Positions 1-5,586 of a stretch of 10,605 nt of DNA are shown here, piece by piece (position 1 is the first letter of the stretch; the number at the start of each line of letters is the position of its first letter). The notes beneath the pieces are model-generated. The model made no database searches. It was not told where the DNA came from and saw only the letters and a list, made by a program, of their open reading frames with translations. Origin of the DNA: Candidatus Nanopelagicales bacterium (GTDB lineage: Bacteria > Actinomycetota > Actinomycetes > S36-B12); contig JALQSY010000047.1 of the NCBI GenBank assembly GCA_023264215.1, positions 1 to 10,605 on the forward strand. The letters are read 5' to 3'. Position numbers and translations under genes: made by a program.

Positions 1-77
1 TCTCGGTGACCCGCCGGGTCGTCACGATCGTCACCGGGGAGCCGTACGCGGGCGTGTCCTTGAAGGCGACCCCCTAG
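1..77 (+). CDS. C-terminal end of an unidentified protein (partial)
   Basis: An open frame enters from the left edge (first full codon at 3) and stops at TAG 75-77. It gives 24 residues ending VVTIVTGEPYAGVSLKATP. I do not recognise the family and the fragment is too short for assignment. That it is a real gene end is inferred from the hairpins that start 10 nt after the stop and from the absence of any other credible gene before mshA. Its 5' part lies outside the window. Confidence 0.45.
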   Translation, partial: SVTRRVVTIVTGEPYAGVSLKATP

Positions 78-87
78 CCCTCGCGGG

Positions 88-120
88 CCTCGGTCCGCCC
101 GAGGAGCGCCCCGGCGCTCC
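88..120 (+). terminator. Tandem overlapping hairpins, probable terminator
   Basis: Two stems follow the TAG at 75-77. The first is CCTCGG (88-93) with CCGAGG (99-104) around a 5-nt loop. The second is GGAGCGCC (103-110) with GGCGCTCC (113-120), drawn with a slightly larger loop in practice. They share bases 103-104, so only one can be fully formed at a time. There is no T-run, which is common for GC-rich actinobacterial terminators. It would separate the upstream gene from the mshA promoter. Confidence 0.55.
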
Positions 121-144
121 GTGAGGCGGATGTGCCCCCCGGGC

Positions 145-171
145 GGGAATGGGCCAGACTAGGCAGCCGTT
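145..171 (+). promoter_or_regulatory. Putative SigR/SigH-type promoter of mshA
   Basis: GGGAAT lies at 145-150 and GTT at 169-171, separated by exactly 18 nt. This equals the known consensus of Streptomyces SigR and mycobacterial SigH promoters (GGGAAT, 18-19 nt, GTT), the sigma factors for thiol-oxidative stress. Transcription would begin around 177-182, just before the ribosome binding site of mshA. mshA is a described SigR target in Streptomyces coelicolor, so the position makes biological sense. The assignment is by motif only. Confidence 0.6.
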
Positions 172-181
172 CACGCGTCCG

Positions 182-186
182 GGAGG
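182..186 (+). promoter_or_regulatory. Ribosome binding site deciding the mshA start
   Basis: GGAGG at 182-186 lies within GGAGGTGATC, a near-perfect match to the 16S anti-Shine-Dalgarno sequence. It is 5 nt before GTG 192. It selects GTG 192 over the in-frame ATG 132 and GTG 186. ATG 132 would also lie upstream of the putative promoter. Confidence 0.8.
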
Positions 187-191
187 TGATC

Positions 192-1478
192 GTGAGCCGA
201 TACCTGCGCAATCCGCGGCCACGCCGGGTCGCCGTCGTCTCCCTGCACACCTCCCCCCTGGACCAGCCGGGCACGGGCGATGCCGGAGGCCTCAACGTCT
301 ACGTCCTGGAGACCGCCCGTCGACTGGCGGAGGCCGGCGTGCGGGTCGAGGTCTTCACCAGGGCCGTGTCCTCGGCGACCACGCAGACCATGGAGATCGA
401 GCCCGGGGTCCACGTGACGCACCTGCGCGCCGGTCCGTTCGAGGAGCTTCCCAAGGACGATCTCCCCGCCCAGATGTGCGCCTTCAGCGCCGAGCTCCTG
501 CGCGCGGAGGCATCGCGACCGGCGGGCTGGTTCGACCTCATCCATTCCCACTACTGGCTCAGTGGTCAGGTGGGTTGGCTGGCCTCGGAACGATGGCGCG
601 TGCCGCTCGTGCACTCGATGCACACCATGGCCAAGGTCAAGAACGCCGAGCTCGCCGACGGTGACCGTCCCGAGCCCGCGGTGCGCCTCGTCGGTGAGCA
701 GCAGGTGGTCGACCACGCGTCGCGGCTCATCGCCAACACCGGAGACGAGGCACGCCAGCTCATGGACCTGTACGGCGCGCCCGCGAGCGCCATCGATGTC
801 ATCCACCCCGGCGTGGACCTCGAGACGTTCTCCCCCGGCGACCGGTCCGCCGCGCGGGCAGCCCTGGGCGTGCGGCCCGACGCCCACGTCCTGCTCTTCG
901 TCGGACGCATCCAGCCCCTGAAGGCTCCCGACATCCTCCTGCGCGCCGCAGCGCAGATGCTCGAGCAGGATCCGGGCCTGCGCGAGCGCCTGGTGGTCGT
1001 GGTGTGCGGGGGCCCGTCGGGCACCGGCCTGGAACGGCCGACCGGCCTGGTCGAGCTCGCCGAGCAGCTCGGCATCGCCGATGTCGTCAGGTTCGAGCCT
1101 CCCGCCGACCGCGAGCGACTGGCGGATTGGTACCGCGCGGCCGACGCGACGGTCGTGCCGTCGTACTCCGAGTCCTTCGGCCTGGTCGCGGTCGAGTCGC
1201 AGGCCTGCGGGACCCCCGTGGTCGCCGCGTCGGTCGGGGGCCTGCGGACCGCCGTCGCCGATGGTCGATCGGGCCTGCTGGTGCCCGGCCACGACCCGTC
1301 GGCATGGGCGCATTCCCTGGCCCGCATGCTCACCGTCGAGCGCGACCGACTCGCGCGCGGCGCTCGCGGGCACGCCGAGGGATTCAGCTGGGATGCGACG
1401 GCCGCGGACCTCATCGCGTCGTACACGCGCGCCATCGGCGAGCACGCGGCCCTGCCCCTCACCGCCTCCGCGCGATGA
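192..1478 (+). CDS. mshA: D-inositol-3-phosphate glycosyltransferase MshA
   Basis: First committed enzyme of mycothiol synthesis, a cytosolic GT4/GT-B transferase. It moves GlcNAc from UDP-GlcNAc to 1D-myo-inositol 3-phosphate, making GlcNAc-Ins-3-P, which is dephosphorylated before MshB. From GTG 192 the protein has 428 residues, a normal family length. Visible motifs: the N-terminal [20 protein letters not shown] stretch (from about residue 19) with its glycine-rich acceptor loop, HSHYWLSG (118-125), GRIQPLKAP (238-246, start of the nucleotide-binding half), and the E-x7-E motif with E327 and E335 in [11 protein letters not shown]. The start is set by a strong ribosome binding site. The stop overlaps the next gene by ATGA (1475-1478). 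A SigR-like promoter just upstream suggests induction by thiol oxidation. The other msh genes are not in the window, as usual for this unlinked pathway. Confidence 0.96.
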   Translation: MSRYLRNPRPRRVAVVSLHTSPLDQPGTGDAGGLNVYVLETARRLAEAGVRVEVFTRAVSSATTQTMEIEPGVHVTHLRAGPFEELPKDDLPAQMCAFSAELLRAEASRPAGWFDLIHSHYWLSGQVGWLASERWRVPLVHSMHTMAKVKNAELADGDRPEPAVRLVGEQQVVDHASRLIANTGDEARQLMDLYGAPASAIDVIHPGVDLETFSPGDRSAARAALGVRPDAHVLLFVGRIQPLKAPDILLRAAAQMLEQDPGLRERLVVVVCGGPSGTGLERPTGLVELAEQLGIADVVRFEPPADRERLADWYRAADATVVPSYSESFGLVAVESQACGTPVVAASVGGLRTAVADGRSGLLVPGHDPSAWAHSLARMLTVERDRLARGARGHAEGFSWDATAADLIASYTRAIGEHAALPLTASAR

Positions 1479-1969
1479 CGCGTTCGGACGCCACCCGCAT
1501 CGTCGAATCCGCGCTCGACAGCATGGGACTGCCCGTCGAGCGACCCGATGCCCACACGTTCATCGTCACCCTGGAGGGCGAGCGCAAGTTGCGCACGACG
1601 GTCTCCATCGTGATCGGCGACCACGCCCTGTCCATCAATGCGTTCGTCGCGCGCCGCCCTGACGAGAATGCCGAGGGCGTCTACCGCTGGCTGCTGGAGC
1701 GCAATCGGCGGATGTACGCCGTCGCCTTCTGCATCGACCACCTCGGGGACATCTACCTGTCCGGCCGCATGTCGCTCGACGCGGTCTCAGCCGATGAGAT
1801 CGACCGAGTCCTCGGCTGCGTGGCGGAGTACTCCGATGACTCGTTCAACACGATCCTCGAACTCGGGTTCGCCACGGCCATCCGCCGCGAGTGGAAGTGG
1901 CGCACCGATCGCGGTGAGCCGACGGGCAACCTCGAGGCGTTCCGACACCTCGCTGAACCCGTCGACTGA
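1475..1969 (+). CDS. YbjN domain-containing protein
   Basis: A 164-residue soluble protein with no signal peptide or membrane segment. The sequence and position (directly after mshA and before phosphoglycerate mutase) match the Rv0487 family of actinobacterial YbjN-domain proteins. Family features seen are an N-terminal helix, the strand pattern around [19 protein letters not shown] (about 27-45), and a conserved C-terminal part with [10 protein letters not shown] and EWKW. YbjN folds resemble type III secretion chaperones, but no activity is established and I assign none. Its ATG overlaps the mshA stop as ATGA and no ribosome binding site is evident, so translation is probably coupled to mshA. 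The constant neighbourhood hints at a role linked to mycothiol or central metabolism, but that is only inference. Confidence 0.88.
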   Translation: MTRSDATRIVESALDSMGLPVERPDAHTFIVTLEGERKLRTTVSIVIGDHALSINAFVARRPDENAEGVYRWLLERNRRMYAVAFCIDHLGDIYLSGRMSLDAVSADEIDRVLGCVAEYSDDSFNTILELGFATAIRREWKWRTDRGEPTGNLEAFRHLAEPVD

Positions 1970-1987
1970 GGCTGAGAGGATGGCGCC

Positions 1988-2743
1988 ATGAGCGCGCCGT
2001 ACACCCTCATCCTGCTCCGCCACGGCGAGAGCGAGTGGAATGCCCGGAACCTCTTCACGGGATGGGTCGATGTCGGGCTGTCCGACAGGGGCCGGCAGGA
2101 GGCCGAGCGCGGTGGCCGCATGCTCGCCGAGTCCGGGATCCTGCCCGACGTGGTCCACACCTCGCTGCTCACACGGGCGATCACGACCGCCAACATCGCG
2201 CTCGGCGAGGCCGGTCGATCGTGGATCCCCGTCGTGCGCAACTGGCGGCTCAACGAGCGCCACTACGGCGACCTGCAGGGCAAGGACAAGAAGGCGACCC
2301 TCGACGAGTACGGCGAGGAGCAGTTCATGCTGTGGCGCCGCTCCTACGACGTCCCCCCGCCGCCCATCGACCCCGACAGCGAATTCGCGCAGACCCACGA
2401 TCCGCGCTACGCCGCGCTGCCGCCGGATGCGCGCCCGCGCACCGAGTGCCTCAAGGACGTCGTGGCGAGGCTGATCCCCTACTGGGAGGACGTGATCGTC
2501 GCCGAGGGCCTGCGCCAGGGCAAGACCGTGCTCGTCGCGGCCCACGGCAACTCGCTGCGCGCCCTGGTCAAGCACCTCGACGGCATCTCGGACGCCGACA
2601 TCGCCGCGCTCAACATCCCCACGGGCATCCCGCTGGTCTACCGCCTGGACGAGGATCTGCGTCCGATCGTGCCGGGCGGGGAGTACCTCGATCCGCAGGC
2701 CGCGGCCGAGGCGGCAGCGGCCGTCGCCAACCAGGGTCGCTGA
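1988..2743 (+). CDS. gpmA: 2,3-bisphosphoglycerate-dependent phosphoglycerate mutase
   Basis: Glycolytic and gluconeogenic enzyme interconverting 3-phosphoglycerate and 2-phosphoglycerate through a phosphohistidine. It has 251 residues, the standard length of cofactor-dependent mutases. The active-site signature LRHGESEWN is at 10-18, with H12 the phosphorylated histidine. It is followed by [14 protein letters not shown], the acid E90 in [14 protein letters not shown], and the second catalytic histidine H186 in [14 protein letters not shown]. The start ATG 1988 is preceded by GAGAGGA at 1974-1980. An ATG at 1980 opens only a three-codon frame. It lies 18 nt after the YbjN-domain gene in the same probable operon. 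The order mshA-ybjN-gpm is familiar from mycobacteria; the senX3-regX3 genes that follow there are replaced here by an AlaX-type gene. Confidence 0.97.
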   Translation: MSAPYTLILLRHGESEWNARNLFTGWVDVGLSDRGRQEAERGGRMLAESGILPDVVHTSLLTRAITTANIALGEAGRSWIPVVRNWRLNERHYGDLQGKDKKATLDEYGEEQFMLWRRSYDVPPPPIDPDSEFAQTHDPRYAALPPDARPRTECLKDVVARLIPYWEDVIVAEGLRQGKTVLVAAHGNSLRALVKHLDGISDADIAALNIPTGIPLVYRLDEDLRPIVPGGEYLDPQAAAEAAAAVANQGR

Positions 2744-2760
2744 GCGAAGGGACCGCCAGC

Positions 2761-3480
2761 ATGGGCACGACACGACTGGAGCTCACCGACCCGACCCTGC
2801 GGGAGTGGACCGCGACCGTCGTCGCGGTGGATCCCGAGCAGGGGATCGCACTGGACCGATCCGCCTTCTATCCGGGCGGCGGCGGCCAGCCCCCGGATCA
2901 CGGCGTGCTGCTGTGGGGAGGAGTCCAGACGCGCATCGTCGGGGTCCGCCAGGGCGACGACATCTGGCTCATCCCCGCCGAGGGCGATCCCCTCCCTCCG
3001 GTCGGCACCGCGGTCAACGGCGCCCTCGACGACCCCCGGCGCAGCGCCCTGATGCGCACGCACTCCGGCCTGCATGTGCTGTCCGGTGTCGTCTTCCGGG
3101 ACTTCGGCGCCCTGGTCACCGGCTCCAACATGGAGCCGCTGGAGGGGCGCCTGGACTTCAACCTCGACGGGATTCCCGAGGGGTTCAAGGAGTCGATCGA
3201 GGACGCCATCAATGCCGAGGTCGAGGCCGATCGTGCGATCCGCGCGTACACCCTGCCGCGCGATGAGGCCTTCGCGATCCCCGACGTCATCCGCACGGCC
3301 ACGAATCTGCTCCCGCCCGAGATCGAGATCGTGCGGATCGTCGATATCGACGGCCTCGACGTCCAGGCCGACGGCGGCACGCATGTGGCATCCACGCGCC
3401 AGGTCGGCCGGATGCGCGTGGTCAAGGTCGAGAACAAGGGCAAGGGCTTCCGGCGCATCCGCATCGCACTGGACGACTAG
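2761..3480 (+). CDS. alaX: AlaX-type alanyl-tRNA editing protein
   Basis: A 239-residue free-standing relative of the AlaRS editing domain. It is predicted to hydrolyse Ser-tRNA(Ala) (and possibly Gly-tRNA(Ala)) in trans. Order of parts: a small N-terminal beta domain with the glycine motif AFYPGGGGQPPDHG (about residues 36-49), then the editing core with HSGLH (zinc ligands H101 and H105) and DGGTHV (D204 to H208), ending in the strand VKVENKGKGFRRIRI typical of the family. It lacks the AlaRS synthetase part. In AlaRS and most AlaX proteins the third zinc ligand is the Cys of CGGTH; here that place is Asp (D204), which could still bind zinc. The ribosome binding site GAAGGGA is at 2746-2752, 8 nt before the ATG. 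It lies 17 nt after gpmA in the operon. Editing is a family inference. Confidence 0.88.
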   Translation: MGTTRLELTDPTLREWTATVVAVDPEQGIALDRSAFYPGGGGQPPDHGVLLWGGVQTRIVGVRQGDDIWLIPAEGDPLPPVGTAVNGALDDPRRSALMRTHSGLHVLSGVVFRDFGALVTGSNMEPLEGRLDFNLDGIPEGFKESIEDAINAEVEADRAIRAYTLPRDEAFAIPDVIRTATNLLPPEIEIVRIVDIDGLDVQADGGTHVASTRQVGRMRVVKVENKGKGFRRIRIALDD

Positions 3481-3483
3481 GCC

Positions 3484-4086
3484 GTGGGCGACGACCGGAT
3501 CCTGGTGCAGGTGCCGGCCGAGGACCTGCCCCCGCACGTCCGGGCGCTCCTCGACCCCGGCAGACCCCGGCCCGTCGGATCGAGATTCCTCGCCCGCCGC
3601 ACGCACGTGACCTGGATTCCCACCGCCTGGCTGGTCGGCCTGATCGTGGTGGGGCTCGCCAGCCTGCGGGCCACCGTCGCCGCCGGACTCGATCCCGCCG
3701 CGGGAGGAGAGCGCGTCGTGTACGGCGCCATGGCCGCGGTGTGCCTGATCGGCGCGATGTTCGCGGCGGCGAAGCTGCTGCAGGGACTGGTCGAGCGGCG
3801 AGACATGAAGCGCGGGACCTACCGCAAGGGCCTGCATGTGCTGGACCGCGAAGGCCTGCTCATCGCGGGCAGTGACCGCCACACGTGGGTGCCCCGGGAG
3901 AGGTTGCCGAAGGCCACCGATGTGACCGACGCGCGCGGCGGTGGCCCCAGCCCACCGGCCTACGCCTACTTCATCGTCGACGCGGAGGGCCGACTCGATC
4001 GGCTGGACTGCGGCACCCTCACGAAGTCAGCGCTGTGGACGTGGGCGGAGCACGGGCAGCTGCCCGAGGGCGACGGCTGGGTCTGA
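3484..4086 (+). CDS. Two-helix membrane protein of unknown function
   Basis: A 200-residue protein that I do not recognise. The N-terminal about 43 residues are hydrophilic and proline-rich. Two hydrophobic helices follow (about 44-68 and 77-100) with a short loop, then a basic RRDMKRGTYRKG stretch that by the positive-inside rule places the C-terminal half in the cytosol. That half (about 115-200) alternates short strands (GLHVLDREGLLI, HTWVPRERL) in a way that resembles bacterial PH-like domains following a TM pair, but I cannot confirm this. It starts with GTG 3 nt after the AlaX stop, without a clear ribosome binding site, so it is probably coupled to alaX. Its TGA ends 4 nt before the stop of the convergent DUF2516 gene. 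Composition matches its neighbours. Function is unknown. Confidence 0.75.
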   Translation: MGDDRILVQVPAEDLPPHVRALLDPGRPRPVGSRFLARRTHVTWIPTAWLVGLIVVGLASLRATVAAGLDPAAGGERVVYGAMAAVCLIGAMFAAAKLLQGLVERRDMKRGTYRKGLHVLDREGLLIAGSDRHTWVPRERLPKATDVTDARGGGPSPPAYAYFIVDAEGRLDRLDCGTLTKSALWTWAEHGQLPEGDGWV

Positions 4087-4090
4087 GCGC

Positions 4091-4369
4091 CTAACCCATC
4101 AATTCGGCGATGCGCACCCGGACGTCGAAGAGGTAGACCAGGGCGACCACGACGCCGGCGATGCCGATGATGCCGAGCGTCAGGCCCGGGATGAAGCCCG
4201 TGAGCATCGCGACCCCGGTGAGGATCAGCCACAGCACCTTCGAGACGCGGCCTACGGCGGGGAAGGCCTGGGCGGGCCGGCGCACGCAGTCCGCGAAGGC
4301 CCAGATCTTCACCACCCCGAAGACGACCCACAGGACGAGGACGACGAGGTTCTGCGTGAGATCGAACAC
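4091..4369 (-). CDS. DUF2516 family membrane protein
   Basis: A 92-residue protein with three hydrophobic segments: about 7-24 (NLVVLVLWVVFGVVKIWA), 45-62 and 63-80. The conserved cytoplasmic motif ADCVRRPAQAFPAVGRVSK (26-44) and the final VYLFDVR are the DUF2516 pattern. Position after an XRE regulator and an HbhA-place gene equals Rv0476. Function is unknown in the family. GTG 4369 gives the VFDL N-terminus expected for homologues (MFDL). The frame stays open upstream to 4555, but that extension is proline/serine-rich, crosses a strong hairpin and runs over the neighbouring gene. GGAGG at 4371-4375 is only 1 nt from the GTG, unusually close, so initiation may be atypical. It converges with the upstream operon with 4 nt between stops. 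Confidence 0.85.
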   Translation of the reverse strand: MFDLTQNLVVLVLWVVFGVVKIWAFADCVRRPAQAFPAVGRVSKVLWLILTGVAMLTGFIPGLTLGIIGIAGVVVALVYLFDVRVRIAELMG

Positions 4370-4382
4370 CCCTCCAACGTAC

Positions 4383-4413
4383 GCGCCCCGCCTGCATTCC
4401 GCAGGCGGGGCGC
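4383..4413 (-). terminator. 13-bp perfect hairpin between the HbhA-like gene and DUF2516
   Basis: GCGCCCCGCCTGC (4383-4395) pairs with GCAGGCGGGGCGC (4401-4413) around a 5-nt loop. It starts 17 nt after the HbhA-like stop (4431) and ends 13 nt before the DUF2516 GTG. It is the strongest simple stem in the window. It probably terminates or attenuates transcription of the XRE/HbhA-like pair, or stabilises a processed 3' end. No T-run follows it. Confidence 0.75.
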
Positions 4414-4430
4414 TCCGAGTATCGACAGGA

Positions 4431-5069
4431 TCAGATGCCGACGGCCTCGCGGACCAGGACGACGGCATGGCTGGCGCTGGACTTCGCGTCACGGCCGAGG
4501 CGCACGGCGCGGTCACGGGCATCACCGGAGAAGTCCTGCACCTGCTCACGCGCATCGCGCGTGAAGTCCGCGACCTGGCTCCAGGCCTTCTTGGCCGTCT
4601 GGGGGGCGCTCACGACACCCTCCTGGACGGACTCGAACGCGTCGGCGACTCGAGCGGGCACCTCGCGCGGCACCTCGACCTTGGGCACGTCCACCTTCGG
4701 CAGCTCGAACTTCGGCAGCTCGAACTTCGGAAGCTCGAACTTCGGCAGCTCGATCGAGGTGAACGGCACGGTGCGCGGCGCGACGTTGTTGACGACCTGC
4801 TGCGCCTTGACCGACGTGTCCCTCGCGGTGGTCGCAGCCTTGGAGGTGGTCTCCTTCGCCGCCGACGCTGCCTTGATGGTGGTTGCCTTGGCGGTGGTCG
4901 CGGCCTTGGTGGTCGTGTCCTTCGCGGTTGCGGCGGCCTTGGCAGTGGTCGCGCGCGCAGCGGCTACGGCGTTCTTGGGCTTGGGCTTGTCGGCTGACTT
5001 CTTCGCCGCCGTCTTCTTGACCGCGCTGGCGTTCGGAGCAGTGACCTTGTGGGTCGACGAGGTGCTCAT
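4431..5069 (-). CDS. Repeat-built Ala/Thr/Lys-rich protein in the HbhA position
   Basis: A 212-residue hydrophilic protein without signal peptide or membrane helix. Order of parts: a Lys-rich N-terminus (KKTAAKKSADKPKPK, about 18-32); five 11-residue repeats (40-94) of pattern x-T-T-x-K-A-A-x-x-A-K/R, ideal for an amphipathic helix; a proline-spaced 5-residue repeat ELPKF/ELPKV/DVPKV (107-136); and a C-terminal helical part with three more 11-residue units starting FTRDAR, FSGDAR and LGRDAK (169-201). Genomic position between an XRE regulator and DUF2516 equals heparin-binding haemagglutinin HbhA (Rv0475). In M. tuberculosis HbhA the Lys-rich part is C-terminal; here it is N-terminal. The 11-residue periodicity also recalls LEA-type and apolipoprotein-type helices, so lipid-surface binding or envelope adhesion are both possible. 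ATG 5069 overlaps the regulator stop as ATGA, with ribosome binding site GGAGAGGA at 5076-5083. Confidence 0.8.
   Translation of the reverse strand: MSTSSTHKVTAPNASAVKKTAAKKSADKPKPKNAVAAARATTAKAAATAKDTTTKAATTAKATTIKAASAAKETTSKAATTARDTSVKAQQVVNNVAPRTVPFTSIELPKFELPKFELPKFELPKVDVPKVEVPREVPARVADAFESVQEGVVSAPQTAKKAWSQVADFTRDAREQVQDFSGDARDRAVRLGRDAKSSASHAVVLVREAVGI
4695..4754 (-). repeat. Four tandem 15-bp repeats encoding ELPKF units
   Basis: On the + strand CTTCGGCAGCTCGAA recurs four times in register: 4695-4709, 4710-4724, 4725-4739 and 4740-4754. The third copy has AA for CA and the fourth ends in T. Near-identity at the DNA level, including synonymous positions, suggests recent duplication or slippage. 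The unit is in frame, so copy-number change would lengthen or shorten the spacer without a frameshift. Degenerate protein-level copies continue to about 4662. Confidence 0.9.
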
Positions 5070-5449
5070 GAGTTGTCCTCTCCTGATTCGCGGGGGGTCT
5101 CCCCGGCTCGGTTCTCGGCCTGGAAGGCCCGGTAGATCTCCAACAGAGTGCGGCGCTGCGCATCGGTGAGGCTGGTATCGGCAGCGACCGCGTCCACGAC
5201 CGAGAGGCTGGCCTCCGGTCGATCGTCGTCGTTGAGGATGCCCGCCTGCACGTACAAGGTCTCGGCCGAGATCCTCAGGGCTCCGGCGAGCCGGTTGAGG
5301 ATGTCAGCGCTGGGGCGGCGTAGCCCCCGCTCGATCTGGCTCAGGTAGGGGTTGGAGACCCCCGCCGCCGCGGCCAGTTGCCGGACGGACATCTGCGCCT
5401 GGTCGCGCTGCTCGCGGATGTAGTCCCCGAGTGCCTCGATGCGTGCCAT
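5066..5449 (-). CDS. XRE-family helix-turn-helix regulator
   Basis: A 127-residue protein. The HTH domain spans about residues 7-62: LGDYIREQRDQAQMSVRQLA, then AAAGVSNPYLSQIERGLRRP (helix 2, turn, recognition helix 3), then PSADILNRLAGAL. The C-terminal part (about 63-127) is a short acidic tail with a helix DAQRRTLLEIYRAFQAENRA that may support dimerisation. It corresponds in place and size to Rv0474. The frame is open upstream to 5521, but ATG 5449 gives the usual N-terminus (MARIEALGDYIREQR); upstream residues come from the operator region. GGAGG (5451-5455) is only 1 nt before the ATG, so initiation may be leaderless or otherwise atypical. Autoregulation is likely given the phased palindrome just upstream. 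The stop overlaps the next start as ATGA. Confidence 0.88.
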   Translation of the reverse strand: MARIEALGDYIREQRDQAQMSVRQLAAAAGVSNPYLSQIERGLRRPSADILNRLAGALRISAETLYVQAGILNDDDRPEASLSVVDAVAADTSLTDAQRRTLLEIYRAFQAENRAGETPRESGEDNS

Positions 5450-5470
5450 GCCTCCATGGTGCCCCCGAGT

Positions 5471-5507
5471 GCTTGCAATTGCAAGCGGAGCGCTAGCGGG
5501 AGCAAGC
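5471..5507 (-). promoter_or_regulatory. Palindromic operator array upstream of the XRE regulator
   Basis: GCTTGCAATTGCAAGC (5471-5486) is a perfect 16-bp palindrome. A third half-site GCAAGC lies at 5502-5507, and CGCTAGCG (5491-5498), another palindrome, lies between. The half-sites begin at 5471, 5481 and 5502, so the spacings are 10 and 21 bp, about one and two helical turns: all face the same side of DNA. It lies 21 bp upstream of the regulator start, right for an autoregulatory operator. The protein that binds is inferred from proximity. Confidence 0.7.
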
Positions 5508-5552
5508 GTGAGGTCGGTCACCCCTCAACAGGGACACATGGTCGAATTGGCA

Positions 5553-5581
5553 CCCCAAACGGGGCGGAAGCGACCGCTTCT
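5553..5581 (-). terminator. Weak hairpins downstream of the APC permease
   Basis: Two short stems follow the permease stop (5587) on the - strand: GAAGCG (5567-5572) with CGCTTC (5575-5580), then CCCC (5553-5556) with GGGG (5561-5564) around AAAC. They are candidates for a terminator that insulates the regulator operon. The remaining bases of the 137-nt gap (5450-5586) hold the operator array and no clear -35/-10 pair that I can defend. Confidence 0.4.
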
Positions 5582-5586
5582 CCCGG

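Noticed and set aside
141..147. Palindromic CCCGGG-type run before mshA as an operator
   Set aside because: It is short and expected by chance at this GC content; the SigR-like boxes explain the region better.
132..191. In-frame ATG 132 as the mshA start (448 residues)
   Set aside because: It has no ribosome binding site, adds 20 arginine-rich residues not seen in the family, and lies upstream of the putative promoter; GTG 192 has a perfect Shine-Dalgarno.
171..1445. Long open frame on the - strand opposite mshA (424 codons)
   Set aside because: It mirrors the codon bias of mshA, has no family motifs, and GC-rich genes commonly leave such open antisense frames. A second one at 566-1741 is rejected for the same reason.
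1787..2773. 328-codon - strand frame opposite gpmA
   Set aside because: gpmA is unambiguous on the + strand; the antisense protein has no recognisable domain.
2638..3882. 414-codon - strand frame opposite alaX and the membrane protein gene
   Set aside because: Low-complexity His/Asp/Gly/Val composition typical of antisense GC-rich frames; the + strand genes have clear motifs.
3941..4997. + strand frames running over DUF2516 and the HbhA-position gene
   Set aside because: They are shadows of the - strand genes; the apparent repeats are the complement of the ELPKF coding repeats.
5450..5521. Upstream extension of the XRE regulator (151 residues)
   Set aside because: The extra residues are encoded by the palindromic operator region and no homologue-like N-terminus is present there.
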